Of a stretch of 64,000 nucleotides of DNA, positions 49,001-62,701 are shown piece by piece (position 1 is the stretch's first letter; each line of letters opens with the position of its first letter). The DNA comes from Cardiocondyla obscurior. Its lineage: Eukaryota; Arthropoda; Insecta; Hymenoptera; Formicidae. Made by a program: the position numbers and the translations under genes. The DNA lies in the NCBI RefSeq assembly GCF_019399895.1, contig NC_091870.1, forward strand, positions 2,996,001-3,060,000, in the 5' to 3' direction. Below the pieces are notes generated by a model. It made no database searches and was not told the DNA's origin. It worked only from the letters and a program-made list of their open reading frames with translations.

Positions 49001-52000
49001 GAGAGAGAAAATCGAGACGGAATAAGCGTGCAATTTCCTGCAACAATTTCCTACGAAAACGTTAGGCGTTTATTGAATTTGACGGCCGCCGTGCGATACC
49101 ACGCCTGGCCCTTTTTTTCTCTCTCCGCCTTTACGTTCTTCTTTTTTTTTTTTTATTTTTTATTTTTTTTTGTTTTTCAATTACCATTTGATTCAATTCG
49201 CGCATGCCTTCGAGCTTTGTTACCGCGCGAAATGAAGCGGGGCAGTTTTCGTTTCGTCGAAAAATCGCGCCGATAAATTCCGGCGACTCGTTCCGGCGCG
49301 GCGCCGTTATTCACCCCGGCGGCGCCGCGCCGGTTTTTCGCCTGCAAATATATCGCGCGCGTTCCTAGTTTTATTTCTCTCTCTTTTTCTCGGGTGTCGC
49401 ATATACACGGCGATTTTTTTTACCGGCCGGTTTCCAGCTCTGGGCCCCACTCTAACGACTCGCTCGACATTTTTAAGCCTAACAGGTGGCAGATTATCGA
49501 AACTCTCTACGGAGCGGAAAAATACGTCTGTCACTCGAAACCGTCAAGTTTTTTTTTTTTCTTTGTTTTTTCTCTTCTTTTCTTCGTACTTCAAATCTCG
49601 TCCAAGAATAATAGCATTTGTACATGTCGTGCATAAGAAACCATCAAACTGACACCGATTGTGACAGAAATTTTATTACGAACCGTGTCACTTTATTTGA
49701 TCAGTTCTTTTCCTTATAGAAAATACATCGTTGAAAATTCACCAAGACGTCTTATCTCGCGTGTGGCTCGCCGAAGAAATTGAGTTATTGATAACTTGTA
49801 ATAGCTTTATTAACGTTAATTTATTAAATTACGTATTTTTCCATCACCGTAATATTTTATTTCGCAGCGTGCTTTTTTTTTTTCTTTTCTTTAAATATAA
49901 TTCAAGACTTGTTGCGCGCGTCTTTTATGACGTTGCGAAATGTTTCTACAAATATTCTTTTTTTACGCTGCCAGTCGCGTGCCTAAATTTAATAATATTT
50001 AATCCGAAAATCGTCCGTTATATCCGCGTTTGCGTCGCGCATCCGAAATAGCTCGGCGATATGAAATTACGAGCGATCGTTGTGCCTCGCACTCTCGATG
50101 TGCGCGAAGGCGTGTGCACGCCGATATTTTCGAGCTTTATGCATACACATACATTCCACGCGGAAATGGAAATGCCTGCGTGATGCCATGCGACTGTTCC
50201 GCTTACGAAATACCTGAATTGAACGCACCTACCCTTTCCTCCCGCCCTTGTTCCGCTCGGCGGCAACGCGAAAAATCAATTTGTTTCGTTCGATCTGCAC
50301 GTTGCTCCCTTATGAAATTTCGCTCTACGCTGGAAAGATTTATACGTGAATCATCGGGCAGCTTTGTTACACAAATTCAGATCCGGCGGCGACCCACGGC
50401 GAGTAACGAAAACGCGACCGGCAACGAGAACATTAATTACCTTCGGGGACTTATTAATACGGTAATGGCTGCTATATTTGGCGAATTGAAGCTGGCTGGA
50501 ATTCGCTGAATCCGCGAATAGCGCGTTATAAAGTTTGCATAGTTTATTATACTTAGAGTAGGTACATAATCTGATCTGACATATATAATCTCAAATTTTA
50601 TTATCGTTCTAAAAAGAGAACGCTATGATTTTCTTGCGTCAAAAAATAATACTTTTTTTTTTCTTTCTTTTTTTGTACCGTAAAAAAATATTCTTGCACT
50701 GTAAATTCTTATGTTTTATTTTCGTAATTATTTACAAAGCTCCATATACGTATATTATATTTTTTCGATATCGACGTCGAGTGATACAAATAACATTAAA
50801 GCTTAAGTTAATCTCGGCGTGAAGAAACACGCGGGATGTTTATGTGCGCGGTCGATGATGAAAAAGTGATTTATCCTCCTCGTTGCGTTAAATAAATGTG
50901 AAATATTTAAATGTCGGTCGAAGATATCCAAGTGAGCGCGCGTAACTGACGAGCTCGTCGTCATACGCACCGACATGCGTGGCGACCGCAAGAACTGCAT
51001 TCTCCCCCCCCCCTTCCCCTCTTTCCCGTTTTATGGCGTTTTACCGTCAAATCCCACGCGCTAAGCAAATCCGCCTCTCGGGGTTTAATAAATGATGTCA
51101 CACGGGGAACGCTAACGGGAATTAACGCAAACGAAATACGACGAAAAAGGATTAACGGCGGAACAAAACCTTAGTAATCCCGAATCCTCTAACGCGTTAC
51201 TGGATTGGCCATAGAAATTTATTTTCCACGTTTTCTCCGGCGCCGCTTTCTCCCATTCTCTTTTTCCGTGCGATGAAAATTTCAGTAGTGTTTCAGAAAA
51301 ATGTTGCGCGCTTTACTGTGCTCGTTGGCAGGTTGAATAATGTGATAAACAAGATTTTATTCATGAGATTAATACACGGATTCGTGTGCCGGCAAAATGC
51401 AACGGTGCTACAATTTATATCCATTAAAAATTAGCAATGTGACAAATTTTTCTCGCTGACGCAAACTTCTTATACGTGTAAAAAAAAAAAAATAAAAATA
51501 AGAGACTTGTAACGACTGTAGAAAAATGTCGCGATATCTCACTATATTAAATATTGCGATGGTTTTTGTGCCATTAATTTGCGACCGAGTTTGAATTTGT
51601 TTTTATTTTTAAGTTACTGCAAAAGCACAAGTCCCGTTTGAGCGAAGGTAAAACAAGCTTTTCCTATTTTCTCGTAGACTAGCGGCAATAAGAATTTAAT
51701 TTCACCGGCGGTTAGTTACACGAGAGACGCGTCCTCCACATTCTAGCACTCAATTAAACTGCGATGTTTCCGCGAAAACTTTTCGTTTCGCGGCTACATA
51801 CGAGTTTCCTCTCGGCGTGCACACTCGTCGGCGGGAGACACGAAGACGTCCTCTGTACTAATGTACGTTCCTTGTCATGAAAACCAGCTTAACCGATATG
51901 CGATAATCTGTTTGCGCAACTCGATTTTCATACCGCCGTCGGTCCTTGCCGCCTCGTAATTTTGATAAGTTTCTTAATTATTTAACCAGCCGGGTATTTG

Positions 52001-53600
52001 CTTTAACACTTGCCAGACTGGAGTTTAAATCAAGTCTCGCTACGTTCAAATGCTATAACCGTAACGCGGTACTTTTCGTACGCAATAAGTAAAAAAGAAA
52101 AAAAAAATAAAATAAAATAAAATAAATAGAGAAATTTTTTTTTTTTAATTGTTTTTTTCTTTTAAACTTTTAGATAATTAGGAGCATCGCGAAAGAGTCG
52201 CTTTTATTTTCCGAGAAATACCCACTTGCGCGGCAATTGTGATGCAACGATTTGCAATTCGTCAGAATCCCCAGCTCTGTTTGTACAATAGAGCACTTTG
52301 TTACGTTTTACAATACGCTGTTTCGACATACTGCGGCTTTCGGGAAACGGTAACTAATTATTCGCTTAGTTAAAGTCGAAGTTAGTTACAATTACGCGAC
52401 AAACTCTGGCGCGACTAATAATAACATCGTATATATCTGTATTGTTCCAGATTCGTGCTAGCCTCGTCCAGTTTGACTTTCGTCCCTTCGTTAGGTGAGT
52501 AACGTTGTTAACATTGTTTGTGAAAATCAGATTGTAGAACATATTTCCCAAGCGCCCGGGATCGATGGCGTACGCCGTAATGAAGGCCAGCATTTTTGCG
52601 GGCATAGTTTTGGAAACTAATCTTTTATCGGGGGAGTGAGATTTCGAAAAGCTGCGAAGAATTCGCGTTACCTACTCCGAGTCTGGCGCGCGAGTTTTAT
52701 TAAACGAGTAAATTTCCGCGGGTCCGAGGGAAGGAGAGAAGATCATTGAAACGGGTCTCGCCGGTACAAAGAAAATGCATTCGGCGCGCAGAGGCAATGA
52801 GAGCCTGACGTGCCGGGAGAACAATGACAGCGACGGGAAAGGAGTCGTTAAAAGGGAATGTATAATTGTCGCTTCTTTTCACGGCGAGAAAACGTTGGGC
52901 CCTCTAACAGAAATGCGAACGCATGCACGAAAAGCTCAAAGCGTACGAGAGAAATATTTATGCCGCATCTCGCATCACGCGCGATGAATCCGTCGGATGA
53001 GTTAAAACAATGTGTTACAAGGTGCGTAAGTTTTATTCGCCTGGCGAACAAATTTTTAGAATTTTTTTTTTTTTACTGCGCTTCTTCTATTTACGCATAA
53101 GAGAATACTTAAATTTACGTAAGGTAAAAAAAGAGTTGACATAATAAATTACGAATTACTCGAAATTCTTGCGAGATATATGAATATGTTTTTTTTTTTT
53201 TTTGAAATGTCGCTCTTTGTTGTTAATAATCAAAGCAAATCGATTTTACGATCAGTTTTTTTTTTTTTTTTTACAGCTAAACTTGCAAACTTTATTTCTA
53301 CTCCATATTTTTAGCTAAATGACATTTCAATATTAATTCGATATTAAATAACATTTGAAGCCCGGATTTTATATTTAGCGTTAATATCGCGCGTGTTATA
53401 ACGGAGTCGTATCTGTAACGTTGGCTGCATTTGATAACGCGTGGCTGCTTGTTTGAAGAAAAATTTTTTTTTTCTACCCTCGTAACTTTGAAACGAGTAT
53501 CGAGTGTAACGAATGCCATCTCGAAAGGGATTCCTTCGCGAAGAAAAGCCGGCGGCGCAGAGAGAATCGTTAACGACCTCGTATGCCAAAGGGATCGTGA
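46011..53600. other. long non-coding stretch
   Basis: Contains four tandem CGAAA units near 47044-47063, a (AAAAT)n run at 52101-52127, a C run at 51004-51013 and many T tracts. The longest frame, 50030-50509 (159 codons), has no splice or domain support. A T-rich acceptor-like site at 53260-53276 is followed by a stop after 13 codons. No supported gene. Confidence 0.4.
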
Positions 53601-53712
53601 GGTGGTAAAAAGCGCGTGTGCAAGTGCGCCGCTCGAGCGTTTCGCGTGTGCATTACAGACAAAACCGGGAAAACCGGGAAAGAGGGGTAGCGCGCGCGCG
53701 GCGGGGGTGAGT

Positions 53713-53732
53713 GGGTGGGCGGGTGGGAGGGG
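53713..53732 (+). promoter_or_regulatory. G-quadruplex motif in promoter-like CpG DNA
   Basis: GGGTGGGCGGGTGGGAGGGG has five G runs of three or more with one-base loops, a textbook parallel G-quadruplex sequence. It lies in a CpG-rich region about 820 bases upstream of the first-exon candidate at 54551, on the same strand. Confidence 0.6.
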
Positions 53733-53739
53733 TAGTGGG

Positions 53740-54550
53740 ACAAGGCGAAAAATCGGACGATGATGGCGGCTGCGGCGGCGGCAGGGTGGTGACGGATGGA
53801 AAATGCACTCAGCCCTCCCGATTCAACCGGCCACAGTAGTGTAAAGAAAAACTCTTTTTCTTTCGTGACTGACGTCGGGGCACTCACACCGTCGGGTACC
53901 TCAGGATGTGGGCTGTTTTATATAATGAGACGCGTTTCAAACGTGTTAACTTTACTTTATTCAGCACGAGGCACACCGCCGCTTACATGCGCTTTTTTTG
54001 TTGCACCGGTCCGAACACGTCCACGGTCCACGAGGCTCAGTCCCGATTACGCCGGGCCTCTCACTCGCTACACTTCCGCGTCTCTAGCGGCTGCGGCAGG
54101 GTATCGCGCCCCTAAATCGCGCGTCTATACTAGACACAACCCCGGGCTTTACAGTAGTAACGTAGTACTTTTCATTCCGCGATCGATGCGTAGCCTGCCG
54201 CCTTGAAAGCGCGCGAAGGAGCGACGAGGAAGATCGGCCCGAAAGAGAAGCCGCAGAGGAAGTAAAACGCGGTAGAGAACGAAGAAAGGTTGGTTGGATG
54301 GGATGGACGTGCACCATCTTGCACTCCATTCGGCGGCACTTCTGCGTCGCCGCCTTCGCGCCTTTCGTCTCTCGCCCGACGCCTTTTCTCCCTCTTCGCT
54401 TTAACTCTCTTCGCTTCCTTCTTTTTTTTTCCCTCTTCTCTCTTTTTTTTTTTTTTTCTCCCTTACTTTTTCGCGCACGCTCGTCTCTTTTCCGCCCTCG
54501 CTTTCGCGCGCGTTCACTCTCTCTCCCTCTTGACGACGGCGGTCTCGAGG
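53740..54550 (+). promoter_or_regulatory. CpG-rich promoter and leader candidate
   Basis: CpG-rich DNA with an initiator TCAGTC at 54037-54042 (no matching downstream element at +28 and no TATA) and a long pyrimidine-rich part (54355-54540) before the ATG at 54551. The lysine/arginine-rich minus frame over 54084-54611 is the complement of that pyrimidine tract and is not a gene. Confidence 0.35.
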
Positions 54551-54624
54551 ATGAATCCCGAAGTGCCGGAAGATCCAGAACTCGGAATGTTGCGACTGAG
54601 CTTACACGCATCGCCGGTTACGGG
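54551..54624 (+). CDS. candidate first coding exon
   Basis: ATG at 54551 opens 24 codons plus two bases to a donor (ACGGG|GTAAGG, GT at 54625-54626). The peptide starts MNPEVPEDPELGMLRLSLH, acidic and proline-containing, with a composition unlike the surrounding chance frames. It follows a CpG-rich, pyrimidine-rich leader, as expected for an insect first exon. It leaves in phase 2. The remainder would lie beyond a large intron to the right. An alternative is that the short frame is fortuitous within the leader. Confidence 0.4.
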
Positions 54625-56067
54625 GTAAGGGGAGAGGTAGAGAAACGAGATTCACCTCGTCTTTTGTAAAGACAGTAGTTCGTACCGCCGGCGTCGTCTC
54701 TCGAAATTCCGACGTCTCGCCTCGCTTGCTTCGCTACGCGGAATCACCGCGTGCGATTTCAACGAGCCATGCCGGGCTGCCTTTATGGCCGGGTTAACGA
54801 ACAAAATCGTCCCTTTGCGCTCGAACAATATTCGCGTTCGGTGCTCTCGCGACAACGCGAAAATACGGTAATGCGATAATAAATGGCGCGCGCATGCGAA
54901 GGGACGGCTCGCAGCTATGTTTCCCCGGGCCGCGAGTTTTTTACTTATCTCCCGAAGGTCCGTCGGAGTAAAACTGACCTTACGTGTGCAATTTCAGTGA
55001 CCCTCTTAATACGGGGCTTGTTTGGGTCGTTGACACGAGGGGTGGCGTTCTCCCCTATGAAATGTTTCCTCGTAATTACGAAGAATTGCCCGAGGCTATA
55101 TTACTCTCTTTAAATGGAACAATTTCCTACTTAATTTAAGTGGTTCGGTCTGCTTGCTATGTCATAATCATTAACATAAGTGACGATTCTAAGGGACGTT
55201 TTATTATCCAGACACTCCACGTGACGCGGTAAATTAAATTAGCAATTAAATTCTATGTATAGACTTGTACAACTTTTTCTTTTTTTCCCCCCCTTCCCGA
55301 TGTAACTGCGTATTACTTTTTTTTTCTTTTTTTTTTTAAACGGTTTAATAAACACCCGGCAGAAATTTAGTTCAGGTATTCATTTGCGCAGACTTGGCGC
55401 GTGTTAAAGTTCACAAGTTTGCGAATAGCTTGGCTTGTAGTAACGTCATAAAGCGAAGAGACACTTCAGCTGAATCGAGAATATGTTATTGAGTCGCGTT
55501 TGTTACTTGGAAACTTTGCGCGCTCCCCCGGGCGGTGTAAAGCCCTAGTTTAAAGCAACGGTATGCGCGGAAACAAACCGTAGCCGGCTTTATGGGGATG
55601 GCAGTTGAAAACCACCCCCCTGAGCCATCGATCCGCTCCCAATGCATGAAATTAAGACGCCCGTGACGTTACTCCACCATACGCTATGTTGTCAGGCTAT
55701 TGTTATAGTTTGTCGGAGGATCTGCAATGCAGACCTCGTGCCGCCGGTCGAACGCGTTACGATCCACTTTCACGGGTAATAAAGAGGAGCTCCCGCAATC
55801 ATTTAGTTGCTCTTTTTACATAAAATTTTTAATTACGAAAGATCCGAGTTTAAAGGAAGAAAAAATAATAAAAAAAAATATAAAAAATTGCAAGCCGAAA
55901 TTAAGAATTACTTTGCGTAAATTATTATTATTATTTTTTTTGTAGCACTTAAATTTATTGAAAATATTTTTATTATTTTTAATAATTTCTATCATTATTA
56001 TTATTATTAATTTTAATTATTTTATATGCAGAGAATTTTTTTATCAACGCGATGATGATTAAAATTA
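54625..56067. other. intronic-type sequence
   Basis: Follows the donor at 54625. T-rich DNA at 55318-55337 and AT-rich at 55.85-56.05 kb. No supported gene. Confidence 0.4.
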
Positions 56068-56352
56068 ATGTCTTGTTCGAGTAATGGCATCGAGAAAAAT
56101 GTATACTCCGCAAAGTCGGTCGCGCAAGTAGCCAATCGATATTTTCACAGAAGAAAACGCAGTTTCCTCATTGAAACTTTCTCAAGAAACAAGAAAGAAT
56201 GGTCGAGAAATGGAAATGGCATGTCCGATTCCATCAAGCTTTCTTACAGTGTTCACAGCTCGGTTGGCTCGTGCGTGCCAGTCGACAGTATTGATGCTAA
56301 TCATTATTCTCGTCAAATAAGCAAGATTCTCTCGTTACATCAAGTTTGTTGA
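56068..56352 (+). CDS. unsupported 94-codon ATG frame
   Basis: ATG at 56068 to TGA; the product starts MSCSSNGIEKNVYSAKSVAQ and has balanced polar composition with four cysteines. It has no signal peptide, membrane segment, known motif or splice context. Possible small single-exon gene, but chance is at least as likely. Confidence 0.2.
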   Translation: MSCSSNGIEKNVYSAKSVAQVANRYFHRRKRSFLIETFSRNKKEWSRNGNGMSDSIKLSYSVHSSVGSCVPVDSIDANHYSRQISKILSLHQVC

Positions 56353-59300
56353 ACCGTCGGAATGATACGTCCCGCGTTCTGTAAAATATTCTATCGTGCC
56401 CTAACCGTTCGCGAGCTCAGGCTACCCACCGGTTTCTATTTCGGAAATCGTACCACACACGCGACACAGCCCCCAGTCGTATACACACAGCAGTCAATTT
56501 GCGTTAATTGCTTCGCTAAAACACGACGAAAAATATAAAACTTGTCGCACGAAATACTCATTAGAAGTAATTTCTCAGGCGAGCTATTACGATCGGCGGT
56601 TAACATGTCTCAGCATTAAAATAATTGCGTTATAATTTTTACAAAAACGATTACAAAGAAAAAAAAATATATATATACAGTCTACATATTGGCATTTGAA
56701 GTTCTGCGTATACGATTATCATGCGAATAGGGTAACTGTTATAAGAGAACGTAAGTAAAGAAAAAAAAAAAAGATTTTGAGGATTTGCGCAAAGTAGACG
56801 AACGGTGAAACGAAGTGTACGTCACGATGATTATATCACTTTCTTCATCATCTTCGCCGGCATGTACTCGGTGTGACGATTTCATTGGTATGCAAGTGCA
56901 TCAACGTGGCGGACAAGGGGGGGTGACTGCCGCGAAGCTCGGGCGAGAAAACTTCGGTCGCGGGGAGGAAAGATCGCGCCGGCGACTCGCGCGCGAGAAA
57001 ACTTTACGAGGGAGAACGAACTCGTTTCAGGGTTTTTCATCTCCGGGGAGATAGATGTCCGGTGCCTGCCTGCCGCCGCGGCAGCGGTGAATCGAGTTTT
57101 TGCGCTCAAACTTTAAGCGAAACAATTTCGTTCGGCCGTTTAATTCGCGACGTTTGTTACGTCAGCGTTTACCGGGAGAATACATATTTTCCGCCTCGAA
57201 AGCTTTGCGCGCCGGTTTAAGAAAAATCGCGGGGAAAACTTTTCAACGTCGCGGAATGACGTGCGCGGGGTGTGACATGCCGACGATGAATTGCTGGGAA
57301 CGTCGGGCTCGCCCGGGCTTAATGTGGTTATTAAAAGTTGCGGCTGCATGTACCAAGATACTTTGCACACTAATTTCTCGACGACGAAGTAGGATTATTT
57401 GCGATACCGCATAAGTATTTGTTAATTTTATTATCGATTTCGTTTACGATTCGATCGGCTTATGACGCGGAATAAATAAAAAAATTACTTCTTTTTTCTT
57501 ATTTTTAGTCTCTTTTTTTTTTCTCCCCTTAAATTTCTCTTACATCATTGTTTTTGTAATTTTAATAATTATTTAATGTGCGCTTTGGGAAAATGCATTG
57601 GTCGCTTCTTTTGACAGTGATGAATCTCGCGAGTAATAATTGAATTAAACCGAACGCGAAATTATATTATTAATAATGTTACCGTCACGTCGTATACTTT
57701 ACTGCAGTTATGTGACGGAGAAACACTGTGCTAAAAATATAAAGATTGAATTTCTTAACAAGTTCTTTCTCGGTTTTTTGTCGCGCTTGTTTTCCGTCTT
57801 TTAAAAAAATTCTTCTGCAGGACGAAACAAAAGTTGCACCGTGCACGCTGCTAGGACGATAACGACGTGCTTAAAAAGCATCGCAACATGCTTTATTCTT
57901 TCCGGTAAGGAACTTTCGACCCGCTTTCTCAAGATAGAATCTTTAACAAAGTATTTAAATTTTTTCCTTTTCAAAAGCGAGCTGTGTATCACGGGGGCTG
58001 AATCTCTCAATAAAAGCGTCATTTGATTTATTATGCTATATGAAAGTAGATGAGCAGTTTTCTTATTTTCATTAAGCACTTGACGAGACGTCGCGAAGAT
58101 AAGTGCAATATTTAATGTAAGAGATAAAATTTAAGTAATTTTAAAAAGAGGAGACAAAAGTAATTAAAAGAAAAAAAAAGAGAATATTTGCTAAATTATC
58201 TAAAGATCCAAAGACATATGTATTAATTTATTTCTTGAAGAAACTTTGTTGTATTTGATCTGTCAAGAGCAGTCTTGCGTGAAGAATAATCGCATAGTTG
58301 CGTGTCGTCATTAATCTAACGTCATAATGACAAGATTGCCGTGCGCGTGCTTACTTACTATATTTACGCGACGTGTAATTCCGCAAAACGGTATTGTCGC
58401 ATGCCGCTAATAAACTTCTTGCCGCCGGAACTTGTCACGTACCATCGCGCGCCTTCGCGAAATTTTCTACTCCACCGTTTGACACGCCAACTTCCGTCGT
58501 TCCGGCTGCCACGGGGAGAGTTTGCGCCCGAAATCGCACGATTGCGCTTCTGTATACGAGTTTAATGACGCATTCATCCGACTTTCGTCCGCCGAGTTAA
58601 CATTTGTATGACGTACTTGGCAATGACGACGGACAATTTATTTTCTTTCATTCGTCACTTGTTGCCGCGTCGGAAACAATGTTTTGAAAAAGACGAACAA
58701 TCGGCGCAATTTACTTCTCAGATTGAAATAATCTATATCGTTTCGATATCGAGCTTTTTATATATTCGTCGAATGGAGGAATATTAGGAAAATTTGAATA
58801 CGTTATAAGTCTTCTTTTACACGATGACGAACAATTTAGAAGTTTTAAATTTTTAACATCAATTTGTCGTCGATTAGACGTAAAATGGAAAAAAGAGAAA
58901 ACAAATTTTATAATTAAATTGCTTTTTATTTCATAAATTGCACTGTGTTCAAATAATCAATTTATTTTTCTATTATTTTCCGAGTTGAACGGTAAAACCT
59001 TTTTGTACGAAATATATATATATATTTTTTTTTGGTAACGGTTATTACTTTTTACTGAAATGCAGATTACAGATGTTTAATTAATTATTGCTGTTTTCCG
59101 ACAAATATTGCAAATATTTTTTATTTCAAAGTTATCGAGCAAATTCCGCGCTGTAATTGTATTATATTTAATTTAAAGTGATCTCCCTCCCGTAAACTAA
59201 TCTTGAAACAGCTGCGAGCGCTGTTCCCCAAGTAATTCGATCCATTTTACTTGGGCCTGCAGCAACCTGTGTTAATCACAGAACAATAATACTCGTTCGA

Positions 59301-62300
59301 GTCAATACTAACGGCACACGGCTAATTACGTGATCACTAATTGGCACGGAGTTTTCTGCGAGCGAGTCTGTCAGCGGGGCGAGTCAACGTTCGCCCGCGT
59401 ATAAATACATCTTATAATGCTTACACACTTTTACATGGACGTGTGGTGTATCGATTACGCGTGGGTTTCGCCGCTCACTCCCATTCCGGGCGAAATTAAT
59501 GCGCGGATATATTGGACGCGCGCTCCCGGGACTTATTAATTTTCGCGAATCATGGCCCGAGTGACAAATTTCGCTCGTTTTCTCTGATTTCAGCGCCATT
59601 TGCGCCGATTATACTCGAATTAATGAGCACCGCCGCAACCCCCCTCGCGTTTATAACGTCGCGACGCGTTTGTCCCGTATTTTTCGAAGGCCAACTAACA
59701 GCGGGATCGAGATTTAGGATGCGGCGCGGTTCGATATGAATTTTCGATACCACGTCTCGACGATTATTACGCATATTTCAATAACGGGTCTTTTAATTAC
59801 GGACCGTGCGAGTGAAATGTGAAAACCCGTCAAGGCTTATTTAACTCGCTCATTCTTTCATTATTTATTGAAACACGCGAGCGCGTAACGAGTCTCGGGT
59901 CAAAAGTGCAAAGCGGGAAACGTAACAATTCCATTTTTTTTCCATTACGATCAAATAATTCTATATCCCGTGTTCTATAAAAATGGCGCGATATTGAAAA
60001 TTCTACTGATACCACCGCGTCGTAATTTATCACGTTTTTTATATTACATCGGTTTTTATCGAGATGCAAAGCAACGAGCGGCGTAACACGCGTCGCAAAC
60101 TCTCAATAACCGTCTACAGTTTCACTGTCAATTACACTGAGCGAGCAAGTTGATGTTTTCGCTGTTTAGCCATCGCCGGCGATATCTACCTTCAAACGAC
60201 AATTTTACAGGCGCGGGTGATCGATTATGCTCTCAACAGTCGACGGATTATTGACGCATTATACTAGACTTCGCAATTTGTTCATGTGATTTATCGCGTT
60301 GAATAAACAATCGTGACGTTTAAACAAATATTAACGTTACGTATTGATTTATCGGGTCCCTACGTATATTACCTGGCGCGCGTTAACGTTTTACGCGTAC
60401 GCGAGATAGTACTCGGTTTGATGCATATTAATAAGTATATCATTTCAAGAGTATGGCGGGGAAAAGTTCTCGAACGATGGCGCTATAAATTGCTTCTCGT
60501 CTCGATGCACTAAGTGGAAAAAGAGGCGGTGGAGAAAACGCGCGCCATCCATCTGAACGCCGGGAGTTCCTTGATAATGGAAGCTTAAAAGACCGAGAGG
60601 AGAGATCGTGGGTCTCCTTGTTCTTCGATGCAGCGCCTTCGCGAAAACGAGAACAATGTGCTGAACCCGAGCGGGCTAAAAAGTTTTTTTTTTTCGTTTT
60701 TTTTTTCCCTTTCGTGCGCGATTGCGCTTCGTTCGAACTACATATAATACCGCGACTATCTCCGTTTTATTTCCTGAATAATTTATTTAAATGATAGTTA
60801 ACAGTACGCGGGTATTACGCGTACACGTGTACGTACGTATAGGTACATACGACGCGCGCCCGGCATCGTCGTCCGTTTCGTTCGATATCTCGTTCAATTA
60901 TATAAATACGAGTAAAGTATTGATGCGAGTCACTGGAATATTAATCGTCACGTCCGAATGCGCGTCTGGATTTTCGAGGGCTCGCAGATGTAATATGCGA
61001 ATAATTTACGTCTCCAAAAGCGAGAGATGCACGCCTCTTTGTGAGCGCTCGGCGGAGCGCGTATTTGCACAGCCATACCACGCAACATACACACGTATCC
61101 CGGCCGCCGCGTTATCTTGCGCATAGTACACGAAGCGGATAAGCTTTGGCCGGAAGCTCCTTTGATCTGTCCCATTATATGCGCTAGCTTTCTGCAGCCT
61201 CCCACGGGCACCGCCGTCCGATGTACGACTGCACCGTTAAAGCCACAGAAAGCAATTTCGCCCGATAACTTCTTCGATTAGACGAAACGTCGACGACCAT
61301 GCGCGGCACCCGGGTACACGCCGAGATCTAAAATTATGGCTGCCGCGGATGGCTGCGCGACAGCGGCGGCGGAGATTTACCTGGTTTTGACGTGCTCTTG
61401 TGCTACCTGAGATAATCCGATCACGGTGAAACATCCGTCAGCGCGACGTAATACGCGATTTGACATTCGATCGGCCCTCGATACCTATTTGTGCTCGATT
61501 AACTTCCGCGATTTACAAATTTGTCTAATAAGCCCCGCTTCGTCGTGACGCTTGATTAAATTGCGCTAAATTTTCATTGTAATTGGAATTAATGTAAAAT
61601 TACTGCAATCTATATATAATTTTTTTCTTTTTCAATTTTATTTGATTAAAAATATTTAAGAAAAAAACGAAAAAAAGTTGTTATTTATATTGTATAATCC
61701 CGATATAATCCTGAGTATAATTTTAAACTTCTTAAATCTGCTTTTGGGACAAAATCCACTTTGCCGGATAACTTTTTCCATTATGCGAGATATGGAAAAT
61801 GCGGTCCACGAGATGTAAAACTGAAATTATATCCCGCGGGGACGAACTCGACTTCAAGGCAGGGAGAGAGAATGGAAAGAACGTTTCCGGGTTTTGCTTC
61901 GCTTTGGTCGCAACTGAACACGTGATTGAATTAGCCGCCTCTTAGCGAAGATGAGTGATGCAGTAATAACGTTAGTCGGCAATAATTTGATAAAGAACGG
62001 AGATATTTCCACGACGCGGCTACTGTGATATTAATTAATTTATCACTTTTAAATTAAATAATAATTGCCACGGCCGAAAATGCGTAGCGTATATATCCAA
62101 ATACGGTATATCACTTTTGTTCAGCCGTAGATATTGAATGGATTAATTAAAAACGTTATTTGTTTTAATGTTCGAGATACTGACAGTATAAGATTAATCG
62201 CGCTAAATGAAATTGAGAGGAATTACGGAAAGGCATATACATATACATATATTATATATATTCCGAGTAAATTTTTAAGCGCAATTATGAAATCTCTTCG

Positions 62301-62545
62301 GAATTTTACACAAAAAGTTGCGCGTTGTAAAGAAAAAAAAAAAAAAAAAGTTGAGAACTTAATAGCCCGCACTTCGTGAAAAGTGTTATTTACAGTTGGC
62401 AGAAAACAAGTTCGTACAAATCGTTTTTCCTTCGCGACGCTAGTTCCGTATTCTCCCCGAAAAGCGGAGAACAAGCCCGGCTTGTTACACGGATCGAAGG
62501 GTCGCTTTTATCTGTCTGTTCTTTTCCGCCGCGTCGCCTACTCAG
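56353..62545. other. non-coding stretch
   Basis: Mostly AT-rich with CpG patches at 56.9-57.4, 58.4 and 61.0-61.4 kb giving overlapping two-strand frames. (TA)n at about 59012-59023. TATAAATA at 59400 has no initiator at the right distance. No supported gene. Confidence 0.4.
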
Positions 62546-62701
62546 TGGATTGACGTTAAATCGCGACTGTCACGTGCAGGCATTTACGCGGCCGGGACTT
62601 CCATCACGGAACACTCTCAATCTCATTCGCGACTTGGTCGGGAGGATCCTGAAAAATCGTGAAAAATCGCGACGGGCAACTTCCTTCAATTTTCGTTACC
62701 C
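62546..62701 (+). CDS. candidate internal coding exon
   Basis: A pyrimidine-rich acceptor (CCGCGTCGCCTACTCAG) is followed by 156 nt to a strong donor (CGTTACC|CGTAAGTCC region, GT at 62702-62703). One frame is open through the exon (GLTLNRDCHVQAFTRPGLPS, later LNLIRDLVGRILKN), entering in phase with one base and leaving with two. A second frame is open for most of it but stops before the donor. No neighbouring exon is identified. Confidence 0.3.

Noticed and set aside
50030..50509. 159-codon plus-strand frame
   Set aside because: No domain, no splice borders and a length expected by chance; not listed as a gene.
54084..54611. 175-codon minus-strand frame rich in lysine, arginine and glutamate
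   Set aside because: It is the complement of the pyrimidine-rich tract before the ATG at 54551; low complexity only.
59398..59430. TATAAATA at 59400 as a promoter
   Set aside because: No initiator at the expected 25-35 base distance and no exon behind it.
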